A DNA stretch of 64,000 bases. Source: Ampullaceana balthica (lineage: Eukaryota; Mollusca; Gastropoda; Lymnaeidae). This document shows positions 49,701 through 56,023 of this stretch, piece by piece (the stretch's first letter is position 1; every line of letters begins with the position of its first letter). The stretch is taken from contig CALYLW010000207.1 in assembly GCA_944989445.1 (NCBI GenBank), forward strand, positions 372,001 to 436,000, written 5' to 3'. A program made the position numbers and the translations under genes. The notes below the pieces were generated by a model. The model saw only the letters and a program-made list of their open reading frames with translations. It was not told the DNA's origin and did no database searches.

Positions 49701-52003
49701 ACTATGTCCAATGTCCATATTTAATATATAATATTATTAATGAAACTATTTTAATTTTGTTCAATTGGATTTTCATGTAAATTTCACCACGTTTTAAAAT
49801 ATACAATGTACAAATGATACGAACAATTCAGTACAAAATACACATATTTTAATAAACAAATTGATACCAGCTTTGAGATTTGTACCTGTAGTTGTAGTAG
49901 TTCGTGGTATTAAGTATTAAGGCTAGCTTTATTGAAGCTAAAAAAAGAATTTCTTCAGCTATAAATTGAAAATGAGGTGATATCAAAATGTTATGTCCTA
50001 ATACTACTAGTAATTAGTCAGAGCAGGAGTAAAAAGTTTTTAAAGTCTTTTCTGAATATGGTTTTCAAGTCCCTTTTTTTAAAATCAGGAAGTGTTTAAA
50101 TATTTGAGTGTTTCTGGCTAGTTATGGCCTATAATATACCAATAGCGGGTACTACTGTAAAGTAAAACCTCGACACTTAAAAGCTTCTGATATAAGATTT
50201 TAAAAAAAATTAATTGCTCTTTAAGCGTCTGTGGTCTTACGGTAGTGCGTTGGATTCTTGAACTGAAAGTATTAGGTAGGGGTTCGAGTTTCGATTGAGC
50301 ATTTTCTTTTTTTTGTGTGTTTCTTTCTTACGAATTTCTTTTTCAATTACTTTCAATGATCTATAATTATAAGGTTAGGGTTTAGTAATATGCTAAAGTA
50401 GAAAATTATTGTCAGCCCACCGAACATACTCCACATAGTTGATATAGGAAAATAGGGAGTTTCAATATTTATACAAGTTACAACTAGTGCTCTACCTATT
50501 ACTATTACTACTAAGTATTAATATAACACCAACCAGCAAGCCATTCAGATGTATATTTTTATTTAATTTTTCTTCTGAAAGTGAAAGGCTAAAACTAAAA
50601 TGAAGTAATTATAAGTAATATGTTAGCAAGGACTAAAAATAATACAGTACCTGAAACACCCAATACCACTTAAAAGACGTATATACCTACTATAACACAC
50701 GTAAACATATCAACATTATACATATAGTATAGTATTAGTAAATATAATTACAAATCAATTAGAGCTGACAATACTAAGCACAAATATTTATTTTTATTTT
50801 TTTAAAAATAAGCTATGATAACTACGTATACTAAATTCGAATGAGGTAAAAATATGGAAATTTTATTTTTTGAAAAGAAATCTCTGACTAACGCCCAGCG
50901 TTATTGGGAGAAATCTCTGACTCTGTATAACGCCTCCCTTAGCTTTAAGTAAAGTTTAAATTTGATTTTCATTCTGTGGCAATAGCAGTATTTTGTATTT
51001 ATGATTAACCTTTTACTTTTATGTCCACCCTTTTTTCCAGCTGTGATGTATGTATCCAGGTCCAGGCCAAACCCCAGAACTTTTAACTGTATCTATTAAA
51101 TTATGATTTATCTAGTTAACTAGGTCTAGGTAAAAGGACGACAAGGTACATCACAACGTTTTTAGGCAATCCTGTCAACGGCGGTCCCAAAATCACAGTG
51201 ATTTGTATTGCGGATTAGTCGGTGTTCAGCCAGCCAATTACAAAAAAATTACATATTTATTTAAGGTTTTAGTTTTATGGTCTGGGCCTGGGTTAGGTTT
51301 AGTTGTCTATTTTTTAAATTAAAATTAAAAAAAACTAATTATAGGCCTAGCAGCCAAAAATACCATAAATAATATTATTCTGGGCATGTTTGATTTTGGG
51401 AACGCTGTTGACTGGAGTGCCCGTTTTTATGAAGAGCCGGACAATAAGTAAAGTAGGAAAGAATAATTTAATAGGTCACAGGTCTGATGTATGATAATAA
51501 ATTGATAATGAGTCAGAGTGAATAATAGTTGGGTCGGGTGGAATAGTATAATAGTAATAGCCACCTTATTAAATTATTTATAAAACTGAAAGGTAGGCTG
51601 TACTGAAGTGTACTGTAGCTGTAGCCACTGTAGGCGTAGGCTCAAATTCAAATGCCAATGCCATTCGTTATTCATTCATTCATACTACATTAAATTTGTC
51701 TAGACTAGATTTACTTAAAATCAATAATTGGTAAGCACAATAATTGTAAGCGAACATAGGCAAAGATGTCAGCAAATTTGCATTATAAAAAACAAATCAG
51801 ACTAGTGTCTAGCGTTTGGCTTAGTGAAAGTGCCGTTTACCGTTTAGTTAGTCTTAGTTTAAATTTAGACTTAGGTTTGAATGAATTTGACTTTCTATAT
51901 TATATATATTACCCATCTTCATAAAGATTAATCATTGGATAAAAACAAATATAACACTCTATCCCTAATTCAATTTTTATTTAGCTTACCCAGGCACATC
52001 CAT
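31717..52003 (-). CDS. PRC1: PRC1, protein regulator of cytokinesis 1 (12 coding exons)
   Basis: PRC1/Ase1/MAP65 proteins dimerise and cross-link antiparallel microtubules at the spindle midzone and recruit KIF4 and centralspindlin for cytokinesis. Coding exons (minus): 52003-51990, 48268-48004, 47437-47204, 46781-46611, 46424-46127, 42274-42138, 41263-41165, 40966-40820, 40236-40108, 39101-38994, 37565-37410, 31791-31717. They total about 610 codons against about 620 in the human protein. All junctions are GT-AG and in phase. Residues 1-340 form the coiled dimerisation/rod region, including [10 protein letters not shown] and [16 protein letters not shown]. Residues 341-455 are the spectrin-fold microtubule-binding domain with [20 protein letters not shown]. 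The rest is a basic tail with TPSKR. The least certain boundary is the acceptor of exon 11. Large introns (up to 5.6 kb) are packed with transposons. Confidence 0.93.
32511..32643. repeat. Recent 68-bp tandem duplication in a PRC1 intron
   Basis: AAGGGAGCAGACTTTTTTTT at 32511 recurs at 32579, and the following CGGTAAAGAATTCAATAACA segment is also repeated nearly perfectly. The period is 68 bases, with two copies. It lies in the last PRC1 intron. Confidence 0.9.
34452..35400. repeat. Tandem array of ~150-bp units in a higher-order pattern
   Basis: Units start with TAGGGG(T/A)CTACCGATA at 34452, 34588, 34734, 34887, 35038 and 35187, and a degenerate one at 35343. Each carries GTTAGGACAAAAACCAGCGG and ATTTGATGACNTC. 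The units at 34588 and 35038 share private variants (TTTTCACCGATATT, GGTCTTATTT, GACATCGATCATTC), as do those at 34734 and 35187. A 3-unit block of about 450 bases was therefore duplicated. Confidence 0.9.
34452..36085. mobile_element. hAT element with internal tandem array
   Basis: The termini are TAGGGGTCTACCGATAT and the near-inverted ATATCAGTAGACCCCTA. A perfect 8-base duplication, GTAAAAGT, lies at 34444-34451 and 36086-36093. At 1634 bases it has no transposase. The left end is repeated in tandem (see the array entry). The right part is unique and ends in runs of CCGATAT/ATATCGG. It lies in the last PRC1 intron. Confidence 0.9.
37410..37565 (-). CDS. PRC1: PRC1 exon 11 (acceptor uncertain)
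   Basis: It encodes a basic Ser-rich tail ending [14 protein letters not shown], which matches human SVASTYSEFA just before the known variable C-terminus. The donor is GTACGC. The acceptor used here, AAAAAG|AGAAGG (37565), keeps phase with exon 10. A stronger-looking site, ACTTCAG|GTAAAA (exon start 37573), sits after a pyrimidine tract. It would give a GKKRR reading like human GKKTPR, but needs an extra unseen exon ending in phase 1. Confidence 0.75.
37978..38761. mobile_element. pogo/Tigger-like element in PRC1 intron 10
   Basis: The termini are CAGTCAAACCTCTCATAACG and the inverted CGTTATGAGAGGTTTGACTG. TA flanks both ends (37976-37977 and 38762-38763), as for Tc1/mariner-pogo elements. 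The 784 bases hold only a decayed ORF (38262-38489, plus) that may be a transposase remnant. It lies between PRC1 exons 10 and 11. Confidence 0.9.
38994..39101 (-). CDS. PRC1: PRC1 exon 10
   Basis: Acceptor TTGACAG, donor GTACAC, 36 codons (499-534), including [20 protein letters not shown]. It corresponds to the low-complexity tail with a VYHSP-type motif in the human protein. Confidence 0.8.
40108..40236 (-). CDS. PRC1: PRC1 exon 9 (CDK sites and nuclear signal)
   Basis: Acceptor TCCACAG, donor GTTTGT, 43 codons (456-498). It contains [11 protein letters not shown] and [20 protein letters not shown]. The TP-S-K-R site (Thr 477) matches human T470 and a second TP (Thr 488 or 492) matches T481. 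These are the CDK1 sites that hold PRC1 inactive until anaphase. The surrounding basic residues act as a nuclear signal in the family. Confidence 0.9.
40820..40966 (-). CDS. PRC1: PRC1 exon 8
   Basis: Acceptor AATTTAG, donor GTATTT, 49 codons (407-455). It encodes [20 protein letters not shown] and [19 protein letters not shown], the last helices of the spectrin domain (human IEQWEQEHSKAFMVNGQKF). Confidence 0.9.
41165..41263 (-). CDS. PRC1: PRC1 exon 7 (microtubule-binding signature)
   Basis: Acceptor ATGTTAG, donor GTTTGT, 33 codons (374-406). It encodes [20 protein letters not shown] and [13 protein letters not shown]. The DPNRF-x-(N)-RGG-x-LL-x-EEK pattern is the best conserved part of metazoan PRC1 and carries basic residues that contact tubulin. 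Confidence 0.93.
41732..42120. mobile_element. hAT end fragment in PRC1 intron 6
   Basis: It starts CAGGGGTGGCAAACCTTT, a typical hAT terminus close to the CAGGGGTCGGGAAAC family. No matching inverted end lies before exon 6 at 42138. Short repeats of TTTTGAAAACTTAA occur inside. It is taken as a truncated element. Confidence 0.5.
42138..42274 (-). CDS. PRC1: PRC1 exon 6
   Basis: Acceptor ACTATAG; the first two bases complete Ala 328. It encodes [20 protein letters not shown] through LFENMLVFE (residues 328-373), the lead-in to the spectrin domain. Donor GTACAA. The exon lies between transposon debris in introns 5 and 6. Confidence 0.9.
42460..43880 (+). pseudogene. ZBED-type hAT relic, antisense in PRC1 intron 5
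   Basis: The plus strand shows a BED-like finger near 42830-42940 (CLLC pair and RHHQTKH). It also shows the C-terminal dimerisation region near 43420-43600: [20 protein letters not shown] followed by [12 protein letters not shown] and [13 protein letters not shown]. The middle is short and full of stops. GGCCCGCCAGAGTATATTAT at 42471 has a near-inverted partner at 45014-45036. The end at about 43860-43876 reads GTTTTCCCACCCCTA. Confidence 0.7.
44126..44532. mobile_element. Harbinger-like MITE in PRC1 intron 5
   Basis: Starts GGGGCCGTACATATATGACG, ends ACGGACGGGCCC, and is flanked by TTA on both sides (44123-44125, 44533-44535). It belongs to the long subfamily with G/C-run blocks and internal GATGTGACGTCACATT. 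Confidence 0.85.
44995..45120. mobile_element. hAT terminal fragment
   Basis: Carries GGGCCGCATAATATACTCAG (inverted relative to 42471) and ends AGTTTGGGAACCACAG, a typical hAT 3' terminus. It is probably the far end of the disrupted element that starts near 42470. Confidence 0.5.
45146..45395 (-). mobile_element. RTE-like LINE 3' end with ATG-repeat tail
   Basis: The minus-strand ORF from 45380 reads [20 protein letters not shown] and [19 protein letters not shown]. This is the familiar C-terminus of RTE/craniofacial-development-protein-2-like reverse transcriptases. It ends QQSLD before a (GAT)n tail at 45160-45146, the normal 3' terminus of such elements. It lies in PRC1 intron 5, in the same orientation as the gene. 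Confidence 0.8.
45722..45972. mobile_element. Harbinger-like MITE, short subfamily
   Basis: Starts GGGGCCGTCCATAAAGTATG and ends GTACTTTATGGACAGCCCC, flanked by TTA on both sides (45719-45721, 45973-45975). At 251 bases it is a close relative of 11715-11960. It lies only about 150 bases from PRC1 exon 5. Confidence 0.9.
46127..46424 (-). CDS. PRC1: PRC1 exon 5
   Basis: Acceptor TTGCTAG, donor GTAATA, ending one base into codon 328. It encodes [20 protein letters not shown] and [20 protein letters not shown], the second conserved block of the rod (human ELWDRLQIPEEERE and ELVQYWDQCFYSQEQRQAF). Confidence 0.92.
46611..46781 (-). CDS. PRC1: PRC1 exon 4
   Basis: Acceptor CTGCTAG, donor GTAAGG, phase 0, 57 codons (residues 172-228). 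It contains [20 protein letters not shown], matching the human PDTSFERDVVCEDEDAFCLS region. Confidence 0.92.
47204..47437 (-). CDS. PRC1: PRC1 exon 3
   Basis: Acceptor TTCATCAG, donor GTAAGT, phase 0 at both ends, 78 codons (residues 94-171). It contains the conserved [20 protein letters not shown] segment (human CEILCMPHYDIDSASVPSLE). The nearer AG at TTACCAG would give an immediate stop, which fixes the acceptor. Confidence 0.9.
48004..48268 (-). CDS. PRC1: PRC1 exon 2 (N-terminal dimerisation region)
   Basis: Acceptor ATACCAG, donor GTGAGT. Codes residues 5-93, including [17 protein letters not shown] and [14 protein letters not shown]. These align with the conserved opening helices of PRC1 (human LREIWELIGIPEDQ and LNTLCSELHV). 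Confidence 0.9.
48820..48945. mobile_element. Small MITE with (TG)n core in PRC1 intron 1
   Basis: TACCGTA at the left and TACGGTA at the right are inverted, and further in AAGCCGACC pairs with GGTCGGCTT. The centre holds a (GT)n run (48877-48896) and a G run. The arms are imperfect (CATAATTGTTCG against TATACTCGTTC). Confidence 0.65.
48946..51989. other. Most of PRC1 intron 1
   Basis: No exon between exons 1 and 2 is needed, because their phases fit directly. A stretch at about 49110-49390 looks less AT-rich and may be an old repeat. A tRNA-like sequence lies at 50215-50302. Otherwise nothing was recognised. Confidence 0.5.
50215..50302 (+). repeat. tRNA-like sequence (pseudogene or SINE head)
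   Basis: The ends TGCTC and GAGCA can pair as part of an acceptor stem. GTGGTCTTACGGTAGTGCG resembles an A-box region and GGGTTCGAGTTTCG a B-box. The length of 88 bases and extended variable region would suit a class II tRNA, but the stems are imperfect. It is more likely a decayed tRNA copy. Confidence 0.35.
51990..52003 (-). CDS. PRC1: PRC1 exon 1 (start codon)
   Basis: ATGGATGTGCCTGG followed by the donor GTAAGC. It encodes MDVP plus two bases of codon 5, exactly the phase needed by exon 2 (its first base completes Gly). The start has G at +4. Intron 1 is 3.7 kb. Confidence 0.8.
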
Positions 52004-52086
52004 AATAGCAAAAATGTATTATTATTATTATTTTGATGAGTACTAAAACAATTTTTAAGCAACCATTGTTGACTATCCGCAGGTAT

Positions 52087-52145
52087 TTCAAACTAGGCGC
52101 ATGTGAACTTGCATTTGATTGGCTACCATTTTTCATTTCCCGTCA
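52087..52145 (-). promoter_or_regulatory. PRC1 promoter with CCAAT and CDE/CHR-like sites
   Basis: Reading the minus strand: CCAAT at 52122-52118 (GGTAGCCAATCAAA), then GCGCCTAGTTTGAA at 52100-52087. The latter is a CDE-like GCGC, four bases, then the CHR hexamer TTTGAA. An E2F-like ATTTCCCGTC on the plus strand lies at 52135-52144. The CHR is 84 bases upstream of the start codon. In vertebrates this arrangement is bound by NF-Y and DREAM/MuvB and drives G2/M expression of PRC1 and similar genes. Confidence 0.55.
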
Positions 52146-52379
52146 TTCACCGGAAATTGCACTGTTTCGCTTTCATTTAAAAATTGTACACTGCTAATAC
52201 TAATATTTAATGTATGGAATAGAGGACGGTAGCCGAATTATTAGTGTAGTAAAAGTGTAGTTATTAATATCAAATTAAATAAAATGACATTGGAGGAGGG
52301 GGTGAACACTTTTAAAATTCTCGAAGTAGGCCTATGCTTTCAATCAAGCCAAAGCACATACATTCATTAAGTAATATTA

Positions 52380-52944
52380 CTTTAACAAATAAATGTAATA
52401 GAGATATAAAACTAAAATGCTACCTCACTTTGGTGAGACCTGTACTAGAATATGCATCTTCTGTATGGGACCCATCCACCAAAGAAAACATTGATAAACT
52501 AGAACAAATTCAAAAAAAGGGCTGCCAGATGCATTACTGGAGAATATTCAAAACTGACAAGAATAACACCATTAGTTAAATCATTAAACCTTGAAACACT
52601 AGAGGATAGAAGAACCAAGAGCAAAGTAGTAATCATACATAAAGCAATTAATTCTAATTTAGAAATACAACACAAAGATAACTTAATACAACCCTCAGAT
52701 AGACATAAGGATAAAAACACCTTTCTTATTCCGTATGCAAGAATAAACACATACAGGTTTTCCTTCTTCCCGTCCGGAATTCGGGGCGTGGAATGGGTTG
52801 CCTGAAGAATCCAGGAAAACCAACACTTTATCAACATTTAAATCTCTAATAAAAATGCAGGACTAAACACAAACCATAGATAAGCGTAGGACGCAATAAT
52901 CTTATGTATAGAAGGAGCGTCTGTAAACAGATAAGATAAGATAA
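52380..52944 (+). mobile_element. CR1/jockey-like LINE 3' end with TAAGA tail
   Basis: The plus strand encodes CYLTLVRPVLEYASSVWDPS and ENIDKLEQIQKK, the reverse transcriptase thumb/C-terminal motif of CR1/L2/jockey-type elements. After a frame change it continues as ITPLVKSLNLETLEDRRTKS and RINTYRFSFFPSGIR. It ends in AGAAGGAGCGTCTGTAAACA then (GATAA)n. It lies about 280 bases upstream of the PRC1 promoter sites and is divergent to the gene. Confidence 0.85.
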
Positions 52945-53300
52945 TATTAATAAAATATTAGATAGTTAAAAATGCACGAATACATTTTTTAAAATCCAAA
53001 CTATAATTTACACAATTTATATTAAATTTATATTATATTAGAATGTGAAGGTACTTTCTCTTTACCGGTTTGTCTGCAGTGACTTGGGCAGCATTTAAAT
53101 ATTTTAACTAGCATAGCTGGACTTTCATAAGTAGCGACCTTGAAAAATCCCCCTTGACACATAGACTGCAGTCCACAAGTTTAATTATAAGGCGGCTATA
53201 ACTTAACCGCTTTTATCTTTTAAGTTTAATTCAAAGTTTGGGGACTGCAGTCGATGTGACGGGTGTGATTTAACAAGGTCGCTTCATCCACATTGTTTTT

Positions 53301-53738
53301 AAATCCCTTATATTAACTTCGCGGCCGTCTCTGTCGTCATCTCATGGGCTGGGCGGGCGGGCGGGCGGGCGGAAAAACAAAAGTCGAAAATGACCCACTT
53401 CCCGTGATCGGATCGAGCTGAAATTTGGCACACGGACCCGTCTAACCTAACAATGCATCGTATCAAAATTTCAGATCGATCGAACGTAACGTAATTAAAT
53501 TAATGCATTTTTAGTTTATCCTTATATGAGGTATGTAATTCAAATTCACGGTTTGTTATTGTTTTTTTCTTCCACTTCCACGTGAGTTTGAGTTGACGCC
53601 GACCGTCGTGCCGACACCCCCTCACGTCCCACCCCCATTTATTAAAGACAAGGGACATCACTCGGTGTCAGTCTGTCAATGTTTGTAGCGTTTGAAAATA
53701 ATCAATACTGTTAGTTATGTCTCATATATAAGGGATTT
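53301..53738. repeat. Single copy of the AAATCCCTTATAT dispersed repeat
   Basis: Starts AAATCCCTTATATTAACTTC and ends CTCATATATAAGGGATTT, the reverse complement of the units at 24205-25223. The sequence after it (AGTCAAAAACTTTGTTTTTA) also matches, so the true unit extends to about 53778. It includes a (GGGC)n run near 53350. Confidence 0.75.
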
Positions 53739-53894
53739 ATAGTCAAAAACTTTGTTTTTACGGGTTTGTTTTATTATATCGCAAAATCGTGCTACCATAA
53801 TTTGAAGGCAACGACGTATCACTGGGACGGGAAAAGGTGAACTCTGGAGCCTGGGGTCACCCGTTAATAATTAAATTATATCAATTAATGACAA

Positions 53895-54304
53895 GAGGCC
53901 GTCCATAAATGACGTCACGCAACTAGGGGGGAGGGGGGTCAAACATTTGTGACCCGGGGGGGGGTAAAGAATTGTGACGTCACGTCAAAACACGCAACTT
54001 AAAATAAAAGTTCCACTTAAATATTTGATTGCTTACAATTTATTTAATGACGCTTTAATGGCTTCACGCGTGTTACGATATTAGAATGCAGGCCTACACT
54101 AAATAAATACTTAAATGACAAAAAAGTGATTTGAAACAACCTCATTTTCAAATAGAAAAAAAAGCTTTTTATGGGGCGGGGGGGGCGCAAAGCTTTATGA
54201 CGTAATATTGGAGGGTGGTCTAACTTTTTGTGACGACGTGTTACCAAGGGGGGGGGGAGTGAAAAATCGGCCAAAGTCGCGTGACGTCATTTATGGACGG
54301 CCCC
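53895..54304. mobile_element. Harbinger-like MITE, long subfamily
   Basis: The left end AGGCCGTCCATAAATGACGT and right end TGACGTCATTTATGGACGGC(CCC) form about 25-base inverted repeats, each with a full TGACGTCA. The right flank is TAA and the left is CAA, so the duplication is imperfect or the left tip has lost bases. Confidence 0.8.
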
Positions 54305-54607
54305 TAACCCATTATTCCGTTTCATACGGAGTTTGTTCAGCGTTGGTATCTAGGTGACTTGCTTATCACTCAAGTCTTCTGCTATTTTCGCATCCAGTTT
54401 AGCTGGTGGACATTGCGTCATACAGACAAATGGGTTAGAGTAAAGCACCATACGTGATAGGAATGAAGGCATCATTCGATCCCCCTGTAATTATTGCACA
54501 GGAGGCGTTGGGAACGGGCATGCTTTACGTCACAAAGTATAACCTACTTACAATGCAATGTTGAGCATTATATTTTAGAAGTGTTTTCTAGTCAAGCTCA
54601 TGTAATT

Positions 54608-54793
54608 CAGTGCTTCTCAAACTTTTTAGTATGGCGGACTGGCAGGAATTTTTTACATTGCACCAGGGACCGGTGCACTATTTTCCCTGCACTGACAATT
54701 TTTTCGGTTCTTTTTTTGATAACATCTGCGGACCGGCAGCGGATGGCCCACGGACCGGCACCGGTCCGCGGACCGAAACTTTGAGAAGCACTG
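54608..54793. mobile_element. hAT MITE (CAGTGCTTCTCAAA family)
   Basis: The termini are CAGTGCTTCTCAAACTTT and the inverted AAACTTTGAGAAGCACTG. A perfect 8-base duplication, ATGTAATT, lies at 54600-54607 and 54794-54801. Inside is a GGACCGG/CCGGTCC-rich block (GGCACCGGTCCGCGGACCG). Related to 20430-20611. Confidence 0.93.
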
Positions 54794-54801
54794 ATGTAAT
54801 T

Positions 54802-55734
54802 CATGGAAAACTTTTAATTATCAGATTATGTAGCATGGAAACTCACAGTGTAGTGAAAGGTTTATCTTGCCAAATTTCGAATTCGGTGAAAATGGTACAT
54901 TTTTATTTTAATACAGATGGTGCATATTGATTGAACATACGTGTACAGAAAAAGTGTCCCCTCGGGTGCCGGTCAGTAAAATACGATAGTGGTGCACCTC
55001 TTCATTTTTTGGTAACATTCACGTATACTTGTATGTTTTAAAATTCGCCTGTTATATTTCTTCTCCACGAAACCAGGGCAATGACATCCGCACAGATTTT
55101 AACGAAAAGACTATGTTTTTATATGTTTCCGATGGTCAATTTCATTGAAATAATGGAAATGTAGGCACTAACGACCTTGCTTAATGCATCATGGAAAAAT
55201 TATTATGGCTCGAAGGAACCAATGGTATTTCTGTCCTTAAAAAAACGTAACTCAAATCATTTACTGTCACGTAAGAATAAGAAATAAAAGCATATTTGGG
55301 CAAAATCTATTGTATTTTAAATTGTATCATGAATGCCCAATACCTTTATTTGTAGACATTGTAGAACAAACGTCATATTCCTGTCCAAGTCCAAGTGATT
55401 TTGGTATAGGACAATGATTATATTCATTCCAGTGATTCATTATATAGCCTATAGCGTGTGCAATAATTGTATTATTTACTTCAGGGGTTGCAATGATACA
55501 AATTCTTCACAAGTGTTTAATTAACTACATTAAACATAATTAAAACAGCCTTAAAAATAAAATATCTTACGTGTCATAATTAAACAATCGTATTCTAAAA
55601 TATGCATGTATGAAAATATTATTGTAATTTGTAAAGGATATACTATAAACAATGACCTGTATATACATGAATTACGACATAATTAATTACGTTGAAGATA
55701 ATGAAATAACCATAATAAATTTCTGCTGTTGTTT
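54802..55734. other. Gene-free stretch
   Basis: AT-rich, with no exon, repeat terminus or RNA gene recognised. Confidence 0.5.
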
Positions 55735-56023
55735 CACTGAGGTGGTCGAGTGGCAGCGCACTGGACTGTCGTACCGATGGTCACGGGTTCGAATCCGTGT
55801 GAAGGCAAGGGCTTGTTCCCGGGGCCTAGGGCGTCCCTGAGTCACCCCGCTCCGAATGGGTACCTAACACTACATGTAGTTAGGCGGCTGGGTAATGCGT
55901 GGAACCCACATAAGCCGTGGCCTGTGAATGCTGCATCACTTGCCAACAGATCATCTGTCATGGTCAGTGGACGCAACTATCTTCTGCATAGAAGGAGCGT
56001 CTGTATAGATAAGATAAGATAAT
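55735..56023 (+). mobile_element. tRNA-derived SINE sharing the LINE tail
   Basis: The head carries pol III promoter boxes: TGGTCGAGTGG (A-box, 55743) and GGTTCGAATCC (perfect B-box, 55786-55796), with a TCACGG/CCGTGTGA T-arm. A conserved-looking body follows (ACTACATGTAGTTAGGCGGC). The last 55 bases (ACGCAACTATCTTCTGCATA, GAAGGAGCGTCTGTATAGAT, AAGATAAGATAA) match the 3' end of the LINE at 52889-52944. This suggests mobilisation by that LINE's reverse transcriptase. Confidence 0.85.
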
